This document shows, in pieces, positions 1 through 8,112 of a stretch of 64,000 bases of DNA. Source of the stretch: Mesobacillus jeotgali (GTDB taxonomy: Bacteria; Bacillota; Bacilli; Bacillales; Cytobacillaceae). The notes under the pieces were generated by a model. That model searched no databases and was not told the origin of the DNA. It saw nothing but the letters and a program-made list of their open reading frames with translations. The position numbers and the translations under genes were made by a program. The stretch covers positions 4,396,001 to 4,460,000 of the forward strand of contig NZ_CP109811.1 of the NCBI RefSeq assembly GCF_014856545.2, read 5' to 3'. Within the stretch, counting starts at the first letter, position 1. The number at the start of each line of letters is the position of its first letter.

Positions 1-1174
1 GACCTCTTGTCTGATCCGTTTCGATTCCATACTTTTCGCACCAGGAAAATAGCTCCCCCCAGCCTTCAAAAAGTGTGTAATGGTTTTTATTCGAAGTGAA
101 ATGATTCAGTCCTGTCACCTTTTTGAGCCACTCAAGCTGGTCGGAAAAGGCTTTTTCTGACCAGACACCAGCGTCTTGATGGAGCGCATTATAATGTAAC
201 GCAAGCTCATGTCCATCAGCTTTGATTTTTTCATAGATTGGTGGATTGTATCCCGGCGCAATCATGCACCAAGTCGTTTGGACATCTTCCGCTTTCAGCG
301 TTTCTAATGTCAGAAGGGCCGATTCATCTACGTTCAAATCACTGTCATGCGAAATCATCGCTACATGCTTCACATCATCAGGCCAGTAATCTATAAAAGG
401 AACCGTCAGTGATTTTTCCGCGGCACAGGCAAAAAGATGCCCGACAATCGCTTCCTTCCACAGATCAGCATACGGATGTGCGAAGTATGGCATGCCTGTT
501 TCCGTATGGGAGCGGTCCATTTCCCAGTCCAATTCAAATCCATCATCCGCTTTTAAAAGGTTTTCATCCAGGTTCGCCGTCCCATCCGGAGCCGGGATGC
601 CATCCTTAGTAACAGGCCGGGTCCCTTGCTGCAGGCCGACAATGGTTCGCGGCACATTAATGGACCATCGCTGGATCGTGCCATTTCCATATGCAATCTG
701 CTGCAGAACAGGAACAGCACTATCAGCAGCTGCATTCGTTTTACTCATAGAACCTTTTTCTTTAACTTTCAGCAGACCAGCCCCTGGATTCCATGGGTCA
801 GCAGCAAGATACCTTAACGGTGGCAGGTCCTGGGATAGAACATTTGATAAAAAGGCGTATCCTTTCTGATCCACGGCAATGGAATCAAAGCCAAGAATCT
901 CTTGCAACCCTTCCAATCCACAATAAGATATCAGCGTGCCACCAGTGCTTACATATTCAAGCAGATCCTCATCTGATTCCATTCGCTTGCTTTCGAGGAC
1001 AGCTATTACGATATCAAATGATTCTAGAACATCATTAGCTCCTATCTTTTTATAAGGGATCCTGAGATGCTCGAACACTTCGAAAAGAAATACCTCGAAT
1101 ACATTTTGACCTGAAGCCCACCGCTTCTCGGCTTCTTCCTGGTCAAAATACAACCCGATTTTCGCCATATTCAT
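1..1174 (-). CDS. Polysaccharide-deacetylase-like protein, partial (C-terminus beyond window)
   Basis: The reading frame is open from an ATG at 1174 to the window edge (about 391 codons), so the C-terminus is missing. Residues 1-110 look like a flavodoxin/class I amidotransferase-like fold (IGLYFDQEEAE; STGGTLISYCG). After about residue 260 there is a deacetylase-like segment: HVAMISHDSDLN resembles the metal-binding aspartates, and GHELALHY resembles the H-x-x-x-H part of the NodB-fold motif. No signal peptide is visible. The start is chosen because a weak GGTGG lies just upstream and the promoter and operator sit behind it. It probably acts in carbohydrate catabolism with the secreted propeller protein that shares its operator. 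The family assignment is an inference from short motifs. Confidence 0.6.
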   Translation of the reverse strand, partial: MNMAKIGLYFDQEEAEKRWASGQNVFEVFLFEVFEHLRIPYKKIGANDVLESFDIVIAVLESKRMESDEDLLEYVSTGGTLISYCGLEGLQEILGFDSIAVDQKGYAFLSNVLSQDLPPLRYLAADPWNPGAGLLKVKEKGSMSKTNAAADSAVPVLQQIAYGNGTIQRWSINVPRTIVGLQQGTRPVTKDGIPAPDGTANLDENLLKADDGFELDWEMDRSHTETGMPYFAHPYADLWKEAIVGHLFACAAEKSLTVPFIDYWPDDVKHVAMISHDSDLNVDESALLTLETLKAEDVQTTWCMIAPGYNPPIYEKIKADGHELALHYNALHQDAGVWSEKAFSDQLEWLKKVTGLNHFTSNKNHYTLFEGWGELFSWCEKYGIETDQTRG

Positions 1175-1195
1175 TTTTCTTCCACCAACCTTTAT

Positions 1196-1218
1196 ATATA
1201 CATGTATTTAACATGTAT
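1196..1218 (-). promoter_or_regulatory. Operator copy 1 (ACATGT/ACATGTA repeat)
   Basis: The minus strand reads ATACATGTTAA followed by ATACATGTATAT. Its twin at 4337-4359 differs at only a few positions (ATACAAGTAAT then ATACATGTATTT). Both lie between promoter and start of minus-strand genes, as expected for a repressor site. A GntR-type regulator is a guess from the A/T-rich palindromic core. Confidence 0.5.
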
Positions 1219-1231
1219 TTTACTTTCCTTT

Positions 1232-1260
1232 ATAGTATTATAACTCCCCTGCATTTTCAA
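1232..1260 (-). promoter_or_regulatory. Predicted sigma-A promoter of the deacetylase-like gene
   Basis: On the minus strand TTGAAA (1260-1255) and TACTAT (1237-1232) are separated by 17 bases. This is a good vegetative promoter pair just ahead of the operator at 1196-1218. Confidence 0.55.
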
Positions 1261-1369
1261 TGAATTATTTGATAATTTGAAAAATAATAAGAGGGAAAAG
1301 TCTAACCGTTTATTTAGGGCGATTAATTCTCTTCACATCCGGCCATTAATATTGAGCTTTTTCTCAGCA

Positions 1370-1411
1370 AAAAAATAAAACCCGGAAATGAGTAAATCTC
1401 ATTCCCAGGTC
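1370..1411 (-). terminator. Rho-independent terminator of the propeller gene
   Basis: The minus strand has GGGAATGAG, a short loop and CTCATTTCC, followed by TTTTATTTTTTT. It lies 18 bases after the stop codon at 1429. Confidence 0.85.
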
Positions 1412-1428
1412 TAACTACAGACTTTTAC

Positions 1429-4260
1429 CTACTTATTCCCGCCAGCGTTATTAATCCATATCGAAACAGACTGTGTTTCGACTGTAACGCCATTCAGCTT
1501 CACATTGGCGGAAACTTCTACTCTGCCACTTTTCAGCGCCGTCATAATGCCATTCTCAACAAAAAGCATTTTTGGTTTATCAATCTTGTATTCTACGACT
1601 GCCCCTTCAAGGTCAAGTGTACTTCTTTGCTTTTCCAGAAGGCCTTTGATTTTAATAGTCTGACTGTCGCCAACTGTAAGCTTTTGGTCTTCGACGAGCA
1701 ACTGCGCGCCTGTGAGATTCACTAGCAGAGCTTCATCAACATACTTATAAAGTCTATTTCCGCTAGATAAATAGAAAGCTCCAAAGTCATCCTGAGCCAG
1801 ATGGTCGACACTGCCGGCAATGAATTCGAATGTCCCTGTTTCCAGCTCGAATTTGAAAAACTTATGGCCGATGATGCCATAAATATTTCCGTCTGTTCCA
1901 ACTTCAAGGGTAGCGTTGCGCCAGTTGCTCGATGCGAGCGGGTCAATTTCATGCTCCCCAATGACCTCATTAGTTTCAGGGTTCAGCGTAAACAGAACTC
2001 CATCAGCCATTCCCCAGATATTCCCGTCTGGTCCAACAGTTAAAGCCGTCAAAGCACGCTTCCCTGCTACAGGGACCAATTCAGCTGTTTTCTCCCTCTT
2101 TTCTACATCCCATACAAACAGTTTGGATTCAGTTGTTGTCGGTATTGAACCCTGTCCGCCTGCTACAGTCGTACCTCCGTAAACCTTACCATCCTTATAA
2201 ACCAATGAAATGATACTTTGGTCAGGCATCAGGTTCCAATGCACTTCAGGATCCTTCCCTGTGCCTGGCTCGTAAATCGTGAAGGCACCGCCAAGATTTC
2301 CATTCTTAGGCACCGTTCCAATGAACAGTTGATTATACTCTTCAACACCCAGCATCGCAAATGCTCTATCCTGTGGAGTATAGCCCGGGATATCCGTATT
2401 TTTCTCGAGGCTGAATAGTAAGTTTGGATTCAGCGCATTGGAATCGGTCCGGTTCCACGCCTTGAAAGGGTCGAACTCATACATTTTCGCATTTGGATAG
2501 ATGCCTAAGTACATCTTTCCGTTCAGGTTGGCCATCCCTTCACTTTGACTGATGCCATCAAAACGGATGTTTTCTCCTGTTGTCGGAACATAGGCCCCCA
2601 TATTTCCTGGCAGGTAGCCTGTACTGTAAATTTTTCCGTCCGGACCTTTAGATAAATCGTGAATCAACGCAGGCTCTGAAGGCAAAACCAAATCGGTCAG
2701 CTTCAGATTTCCAGTCTCAAGATTATACTTATACATCTTCCCACCATTACCAGATAGTCCGACAAGCGAATAGCCTGGGAAGCCTTCCTCATTCAGCTCA
2801 AGGAACTTATAGCTGATTGCACTTCCTTTAATATCAACATTCAAAGACTTGAATGTATTTGTATCCAAATCATACTCGTACAGGATTCCATAATGGGTAA
2901 AATACACCTTGTTAGCTACCGGTGATTTGCCTGAAATCCCACGTGATGATTCAGGAATATCAAATGTTTTCTCGCCTGTATCTCCATTCGTCGCTTCCAC
3001 CAGTTCACCAGTCGCAGTATCGAGAACAAACATTTCAAAGGCTGATTCCTTCTGGGCAAACAGTTTTCCCTCGACCAATCCCATATCATAAACAGAAATA
3101 ATATCTGAATACTTAGGCGGAAGGATATTGCGCTTTTCGCCTGTAGAGATGTTATACTCAATCAGATGCGCTTTACTGCCTACACCAGCGTAAATTTTGT
3201 TGTTCTCTTCATCATAGACTGTGCTTCTCACCCAGCTTTGGCCGTCTGCCATCCTGCCGAAGTCCGTGAATTCATTAGTGGCTGGATCATACTGGTATAC
3301 GCTGCCGGAGCTATAAGCACCGCCGTAAATCTTTCCGTCACTGGCGATATCCATTGGGTACAGGACAGCATCGCTTGAGGATACTGGATGTCCTAAATTC
3401 ACTAACTCATCTGATTCTGGAAGATAACGATAAAGATAACCTTTATTGTAGCCTCCTAAGTATACGGTACCGTCGGCAGCCACCTTGATTCCCCAAGCTC
3501 CCGAAGTATCCTCAAGCGGATAACTCTTGATCAAAGTCTCCGTTTCAACATCAACAATGGCAAATTTCGCTGGCGCTCCCGCCACTACTGTATAGATGAC
3601 ATCACGGCCGTTTGCGTCCTTTCCGATGTCCCCGAGCATGACGGTCGTTTTTGAGACCTGGATTCCTAAATCCTCGCCGACTTCTTGAATTGACTGTATT
3701 GGTTCAATCTCCATTAACATTGCATCATCATAATAGAAGGTACCTTTATTTCCTTTCCCTGAGTAAAATAATACCGCGGCAGAAGCAGCATTCTTTGGGG
3801 CAACAGCATTTACCCGGATGTCAATCCAATCGCTGACCGGGCCTGGGACAGATTTATTCAGACCGGTAATGTACTTACCATCTCCGTCGAAGAAACGAAT
3901 ATAAATTTCACCTGCACCAGCCGTGCTCTTCATCTTGGCTGAAGCAATATACTCCCAGCCAGGATTGACGGGAACATTGTCACTAATGATTCCAATATTT
4001 TTACTGTCCGTATCGATAAGCTCCAGGCTTTGCTTCCCAGAAGCGTGTTCATGATTTGCAATCGCAATGCCCCCTGTCCCAAAATTCTGTGTCCATCCAG
4101 GGATCATCCCGTTCACCACATTTTCTTCAAAGCCAGGATTCAATAAAGGAATATACTTAGCAGCCCCTTCAGCATTAGTTTCCTGATGAAGCCAAGGCAG
4201 CACTAGCTGCAGCATCAAAACACTGCACACAAAGACGATAAATCTGGTCATCTTCTTCAT
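1429..4260 (-). CDS. Secreted multi-domain protein: carbohydrate-binding module, beta-propeller, Ig-like domain
   Basis: A protein of 943 residues. The ATG at 4260 is preceded by GAGGAG and opens a classical signal peptide (MKKMTRFIVFVCSVLMLQLV); an upstream extension would precede the ribosome site and is rejected. Residues about 45-180 resemble a CBM4/9-type jelly roll (LLNPGFEENVVNGMIPGW). Residues about 200-850 hold many repeats of the type DGKIYGG, DGTVYLGG and DGNIWGMADG, i.e. blades of one or two YVTN/Kelch-like propellers. The C-terminal 90 residues (GIMTALKSGRVEVSANV) resemble a Big_2 domain. No sortase motif or SLH domain is seen, so it should be secreted. It probably binds a polysaccharide; no catalytic residues were recognised. 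A cre-like site and operator copy 2 lie upstream. Confidence 0.75.
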   Translation of the reverse strand: MKKMTRFIVFVCSVLMLQLVLPWLHQETNAEGAAKYIPLLNPGFEENVVNGMIPGWTQNFGTGGIAIANHEHASGKQSLELIDTDSKNIGIISDNVPVNPGWEYIASAKMKSTAGAGEIYIRFFDGDGKYITGLNKSVPGPVSDWIDIRVNAVAPKNAASAAVLFYSGKGNKGTFYYDDAMLMEIEPIQSIQEVGEDLGIQVSKTTVMLGDIGKDANGRDVIYTVVAGAPAKFAIVDVETETLIKSYPLEDTSGAWGIKVAADGTVYLGGYNKGYLYRYLPESDELVNLGHPVSSSDAVLYPMDIASDGKIYGGAYSSGSVYQYDPATNEFTDFGRMADGQSWVRSTVYDEENNKIYAGVGSKAHLIEYNISTGEKRNILPPKYSDIISVYDMGLVEGKLFAQKESAFEMFVLDTATGELVEATNGDTGEKTFDIPESSRGISGKSPVANKVYFTHYGILYEYDLDTNTFKSLNVDIKGSAISYKFLELNEEGFPGYSLVGLSGNGGKMYKYNLETGNLKLTDLVLPSEPALIHDLSKGPDGKIYSTGYLPGNMGAYVPTTGENIRFDGISQSEGMANLNGKMYLGIYPNAKMYEFDPFKAWNRTDSNALNPNLLFSLEKNTDIPGYTPQDRAFAMLGVEEYNQLFIGTVPKNGNLGGAFTIYEPGTGKDPEVHWNLMPDQSIISLVYKDGKVYGGTTVAGGQGSIPTTTESKLFVWDVEKREKTAELVPVAGKRALTALTVGPDGNIWGMADGVLFTLNPETNEVIGEHEIDPLASSNWRNATLEVGTDGNIYGIIGHKFFKFELETGTFEFIAGSVDHLAQDDFGAFYLSSGNRLYKYVDEALLVNLTGAQLLVEDQKLTVGDSQTIKIKGLLEKQRSTLDLEGAVVEYKIDKPKMLFVENGIMTALKSGRVEVSANVKLNGVTVETQSVSIWINNAGGNK

Positions 4261-4336
4261 AATTTCCTCCTCAAGAAATCTATTTTTCTTAAAAAAATCT
4301 AAACTCACACCTCCCTTTTGGATAGCAAAAGTATTA

Positions 4337-4359
4337 AAATACATGTATATTACTTGTAT
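4337..4359 (-). promoter_or_regulatory. Operator copy 2
   Basis: Near-identical partner of the site at 1196-1218, located 77 bases ahead of the ATG at 4260. Two half-sites (ACAAGTA and ACATGTA) are spaced 11 bases apart, one helical turn, as in the other copy. Confidence 0.5.
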
Positions 4360-4403
4360 TCAATTTAAAAATAGTACTTATTATCAGAAAAATCAATAAA
4401 TTA

Positions 4404-4418
4404 TTAAAGCGTTTTCAA
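4404..4418 (-). promoter_or_regulatory. cre-like site (one mismatch)
   Basis: The minus strand reads TTGAAAACGCTTTAA, matching the CcpA consensus WTGNAANCGNWNNCW except at the penultimate position. Its place upstream of the secreted carbohydrate protein fits catabolite control. Confidence 0.4.
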
Positions 4419-4448
4419 AGAACAGGACTTTCGCCCTACGCGAAGCAC

Positions 4449-4488
4449 GGGGACGGTTCTCGCGTTCGTGAAACACGAGAACCGTCCC
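4449..4488. repeat. Dispersed palindromic repeat (GGGACGGTTCTCG family)
   Basis: GGGACGGTTCTCG and its exact complement CGAGAACCGTCCC flank a 13-base centre. It is a full copy of the repeat family seen across the window. Confidence 0.8.
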
Positions 4489-4509
4489 TAAGTACCAATT
4501 AAAGACATA

Positions 4510-4528
4510 TTAAAGACATTGTCTTAAT
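4510..4528. promoter_or_regulatory. Palindrome and direct repeat ahead of the transporter operon
   Basis: TTAAAGACATTGTCTTAA is nearly palindromic, and its left arm (TTAAAGACA) is repeated directly just upstream. It lies about 100 bases before the transporter start and may be the operator of the operon, perhaps for the regulator encoded at 8113. Confidence 0.35.
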
Positions 4529-4629
4529 TTATTTCTCTAGATAACATGGAAGTGTAAGTATTCTGAATTTACGAAAAACTGGGTTCGGAATATTTTAATC
4601 TATCAAAAAGTTTAAGGGAGGGTTTAGAA

Positions 4630-5880
4630 ATGGAGTCTGGTGTTAACCAAAGTCCTATTACTCCTGGTCAGGAAGCTGGAGTAAAGAAGAAGAATTTTTT
4701 TAGTCTTTTAGGACCTGCTTTTATTACATCTGCATTGGTGCTTGGTCCAGGCAGTTTGACGCTGTCTTCAAAGATCGGGGCTATTTATGGAATGCAGTTG
4801 GTCTGGGTGCTGGCAGTTGTCGTCTTTTTTATGATGATTTATACCGAAATGAGCACAAGGATCGGTCTTGCAACTAAGGAGTCATTCATCCAGGTTATGA
4901 AGAATAAATGGGGTAAACCTGCTTCACTCTTAATTGGGTTAGGAGCATTTCTCGTTACAGCATCTTTCCAGGCTGGAAATGCTCTAGGTTCTGGGCTGGC
5001 AATCTCTACGATTACGGGCTTTTCTTCAACATTTTGGATAGCAGCGATAACATTGCTAGGCATGGCACTCTTATTCGCTAAGAACTTTTATAAAATCCTT
5101 GAAAAACTAATGCTTGGTCTGGTTCTCATCATGCTTGTCTCCTTTGTGATTACTCTTATTTTAACAAAGCCTTCTATCACTGAAATCTTTTCTGGATTTG
5201 TCCCAATCATTCCAGATGGTTCACTTCCTCTCATCATCGCGCTCACAGCTACAAGCTTTTCTATCGTTGGGGCGGCTTATCAATCTTACCTTGTCCAGGA
5301 AAAAGGCTGGACGCTCCAGCAGAACAGCTCGAGCATTAAGGAAACCTATTGGGGAATTTTCATTCTTGGATTCATCTCGATGATGATCATGATTTGCGCA
5401 GCCGCCATCCTCAAGCCGCAGAGTATCGTCGTTAATTCCGTTTCAGAAATGGGTTTAGCCTTGGAGCCTCTCTATGGGAACTGGGCGACAATTTTATTCA
5501 TGGTCGGGTTATTCGGCGCCTCCTTTTCGTCTCAAATGGGGAATGCCACCATTGGCGGATCCATGCTGGCTGACGGGCTCGGACTTGGCAGCAAGCTCTC
5601 CTCCAAAGCGGTTAAGGGGCTCATTTTACTTGTCATGGCATTTGGCTCACTGATTGGGATCATCTTTGGAGCTGCGCCGATTAATATGATCATTTTTGCC
5701 CAGGCGATTACGATTGTTATAGTTCCTTTCATCGCCATAGCTCTCCTTGTCGTGGCAAACGATGAAAAGATCATGGGATCATTAAAAAATACTCTTTGGA
5801 AAAACATTTTTGGAATCGCTGGATTAATTGTTCTGATTTTGCTGGCAGTTAACAATATTATTAATATCTTTCTCAAATAA
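4630..5880 (+). CDS. NRAMP-fold membrane transporter lacking canonical metal-site residues
   Basis: A protein of 416 residues with about 11 hydrophobic segments and the NRAMP-like opening FFSLLGPAFITSALVLGPGS. Known NRAMP metal transporters carry DPGN in TM1 and a Met-Pro-His motif in TM6. Here TM1 reads GPGS and the TM6 region reads SIVGAAYQSYLVQ, so the metal-binding Asp, Asn and Met are gone. It is first in an operon with an SDR, a DapA-like aldolase and a Gfo/Idh oxidoreductase, so an organic substrate (sugar acid or similar) is more likely than a metal; that is an inference. AGGGAGGG precedes the ATG. Family membership is fairly sure; substrate is not. Confidence 0.75.
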   Translation: MESGVNQSPITPGQEAGVKKKNFFSLLGPAFITSALVLGPGSLTLSSKIGAIYGMQLVWVLAVVVFFMMIYTEMSTRIGLATKESFIQVMKNKWGKPASLLIGLGAFLVTASFQAGNALGSGLAISTITGFSSTFWIAAITLLGMALLFAKNFYKILEKLMLGLVLIMLVSFVITLILTKPSITEIFSGFVPIIPDGSLPLIIALTATSFSIVGAAYQSYLVQEKGWTLQQNSSSIKETYWGIFILGFISMMIMICAAAILKPQSIVVNSVSEMGLALEPLYGNWATILFMVGLFGASFSSQMGNATIGGSMLADGLGLGSKLSSKAVKGLILLVMAFGSLIGIIFGAAPINMIIFAQAITIVIVPFIAIALLVVANDEKIMGSLKNTLWKNIFGIAGLIVLILLAVNNIINIFLK

Positions 5881-5897
5881 TTTAGGAGGTGCTTTAC

Positions 5898-6914
5898 ATG
5901 AAAACAATTGCAGAAATTGAAGAAGTCATGACTATTCCCTCGGAAGAATTGATCAACGATTTGTGCAGCCTTGATGGCGACATCCTCATCCTTGGCGTGG
6001 GAGGAAAGATGGGGCCGACGCTGGCAAAAATGGCTGTCCGTGCACTGAGAAAAGGAAATTCAGCAAAGAAAGTCATTGGGGTCTCTAGATTTTCTTCCGG
6101 CACTCTACAGGAAGAGCTAGAAGCTGCTGGCGTAGAAACAATTGCCGCAGATCTCTTAAATGACGATCATCTTCAAAATCTGCCAGACGTCAAAAACATA
6201 ATCTATATGGCCGGGAATAAATTCGGAACAAAAGGCAATGAACATTACACTTGGGGAATGAATGCCTACCTGCCAGGACGCGTAGCCGAGAAGTTTAAGG
6301 ATTCCAAAATTGTTGTTTTTTCAACAGGCAATGTCTACCCTCTTGTACCAGTTTCGCAAGCTGGATGTGATGAAGAGCACCCTGTCAATCCAATTGGCGA
6401 GTACGCGCAATCCTGTCTCGGAAGGGAGCGAATCTTCACGAACTTCTCCCATCGAAACAACACACCGATGACAATCTTCCGACTGAATTACGCAATTGAT
6501 ATGCGCTATGGGGTCTTACTCGAAATTGCCCGCCAGGTATATGAAGGAAAAACAATTGATTTAACGATGGGACATGTGAATGTCATCTGGCAGGGCGATG
6601 CCAATGAATATGCTCTTCGCTCCCTGTTACTGGCCGACAGTCCGCCAGCAATCCTGAATGCGACTGGCCCTGAGACGATTTCTATCAGATGGCTTGCAGA
6701 ACAATTTGGCAAGGCCTTCAATAAGGAAGTCTTATTCGTGAATGAAGAACAGCCTACCGCGCTGTTGAATAACTCTGCCAAAGCACACCAGCTGTTCGGA
6801 TATCCTAAAGTGTCTTTGAACCAAATGATTTCCTGGACTGCGGACTGGGTCAAGGAAGATGGATATGTCCTGAACAAGCCGACGCATTTTCAAGAACGCC
6901 AAGGAGCTTTTTAA
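5898..6914 (+). CDS. NAD(P)-dependent epimerase/dehydratase-like protein (extended SDR)
   Basis: A protein of 338 residues. AGGAGG at 5884-5889 sets the ATG at 5898; a GTG nine bases earlier overlaps the ribosome site. The Rossmann motif GVGGKMG lies near residue 32. The active-site region reads GEYAQSCLGRER: the tyrosine is present, but the fourth residue after it, normally lysine, is cysteine, so the classical YxxxK pair is incomplete. It may be a reductase or epimerase acting on a sugar-derived substrate together with the aldolase encoded 1 base downstream. Confidence 0.75.
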   Translation: MKTIAEIEEVMTIPSEELINDLCSLDGDILILGVGGKMGPTLAKMAVRALRKGNSAKKVIGVSRFSSGTLQEELEAAGVETIAADLLNDDHLQNLPDVKNIIYMAGNKFGTKGNEHYTWGMNAYLPGRVAEKFKDSKIVVFSTGNVYPLVPVSQAGCDEEHPVNPIGEYAQSCLGRERIFTNFSHRNNTPMTIFRLNYAIDMRYGVLLEIARQVYEGKTIDLTMGHVNVIWQGDANEYALRSLLLADSPPAILNATGPETISIRWLAEQFGKAFNKEVLFVNEEQPTALLNNSAKAHQLFGYPKVSLNQMISWTADWVKEDGYVLNKPTHFQERQGAF

Positions 6915-6915
6915 T

Positions 6916-7968
6916 ATGTTGAATGAAAATATTAAACAGCTATTGTTTGAGGGTACCGTCATCCCTGCTCACCCACTGGCATTGAACGAGGACCGTAGCC
7001 TCGACGAAGACAGCCAAAGAAGGCTGACGAACTACTATATGGATGCTGGCGCTGGGGGAATTGCCGTCGGTGTGCATACCACTCAATTTGAAATCAGGGA
7101 CCCTGAATTCAATCTTTATGAAAGGGTTTTGCGCCTTGCTGTAGAAGAAGTTAACAAGAAGAACCTTACTCGCCCATTCATCAAAATCGCAGGTATATGC
7201 GGACCAGCCGATCAGGCGGTTGAAGAAGCGCAAATTGCCAAAGGATTGGGCTACGATATGGGATTGCTTAGCAATGGCGGTTTATCTGGGCTCTCGGAAG
7301 CAGAGCTTCTCGACAGGACCAGAAAGGTCGCAGACGTGATTCCAGTTTTCGGTTTTTACTTACAGCCATCGGTAGGCGGACGACCCTTTTCCTATGAATT
7401 CTGGAAAGAGTTTGCCGAAATCCCGAACGTCCAAGCGATTAAAATCGCCCCTTTTAACCGCTATCAGACACTTGATGTCGTAAGAGCCGTTTGCCATTCT
7501 TCACGCTGTGAAGAAATCGCCCTGTACACAGGCAACGATGATAATATTGTCAACGACCTGTTAACAACTTACCAGGTCAATGTCAACGGTCAACCTGTCA
7601 AAAAGCAGATAATTGGCGGCTTGCTTGGACACTGGGCTGTCTGGACGAAAAAAGCTGTGGAATTGTTCGATGAAATCAAAGCTGTCCGAGACCAGGATAC
7701 TATCCCTGCTTCCCTCCTGACAAAAGGACAGGAAATCACAGATGCAAATGCTGTATTCTTTGATTCAGCCAACAGCTTTAAAGGATGCATCGCTGGTATC
7801 AACGAGGTACTTGCTCGGCAAGGTCTTATTAAGGGAAACTGGTGCCTGCTTGATAAGGAAAAACTGAGTACTGGCCAAGATAACGAGATTGACCGGATTT
7901 ATCAAGACTACCCGCACTTGAATGACGATGCCTTTGTAAAACAAATCCTTTTTGAATCAACAAAATAG
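6916..7968 (+). CDS. Dihydrodipicolinate synthase (DapA) family aldolase/lyase
   Basis: A protein of 350 residues, longer than DapA (about 290). It has a TIM-barrel pattern: FEGTVIPAHPLALNEDRSLD, GAGGIAVGVHTTQ, and a likely Schiff-base lysine in AIKIAPFNRY (about residue 176). The extra length is C-terminal. The start follows the upstream stop by one base, with AAGGAG inside the preceding gene, so translation is probably coupled. DapA-family members in sugar operons cleave or dehydrate 2-keto-3-deoxy acids; it is probably catabolic here rather than for lysine synthesis. The exact substrate cannot be read from sequence. Confidence 0.8.
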   Translation: MLNENIKQLLFEGTVIPAHPLALNEDRSLDEDSQRRLTNYYMDAGAGGIAVGVHTTQFEIRDPEFNLYERVLRLAVEEVNKKNLTRPFIKIAGICGPADQAVEEAQIAKGLGYDMGLLSNGGLSGLSEAELLDRTRKVADVIPVFGFYLQPSVGGRPFSYEFWKEFAEIPNVQAIKIAPFNRYQTLDVVRAVCHSSRCEEIALYTGNDDNIVNDLLTTYQVNVNGQPVKKQIIGGLLGHWAVWTKKAVELFDEIKAVRDQDTIPASLLTKGQEITDANAVFFDSANSFKGCIAGINEVLARQGLIKGNWCLLDKEKLSTGQDNEIDRIYQDYPHLNDDAFVKQILFESTK

Positions 7969-7991
7969 CCTAATGACCCGTTGCAAGAAGC

Positions 7992-8040
7992 TCTGTTAGT
8001 GATAATCGTTGTTTAAAAAGCACCTTTTGTCACTAACAGA
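7992..8040. other. Intercistronic stem-loop
   Basis: TCTGTTAGTGA and TCACTAACAGA form an 11-bp stem over a loop of 27 bases, between the aldolase and regulator genes. No T-run follows, so it may be a processing or partial attenuation site rather than a terminator. Confidence 0.45.
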
Positions 8041-8112
8041 CTACTATTAAAAAGCCATATTTCCTGAACTTCTTCCTGCCTGAAGTGTGTTCAGTTTTAC
8101 CGGAGGGATAGC

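Noticed and set aside
409-1038. Several small plus-strand frames at the left end
   Set aside because: They are shadows of the minus-strand deacetylase-like gene and lack ribosome sites.
4630-5880. Naming the transporter mntH
   Set aside because: The metal-binding residues of MntH are missing, so the name would suggest a false function.
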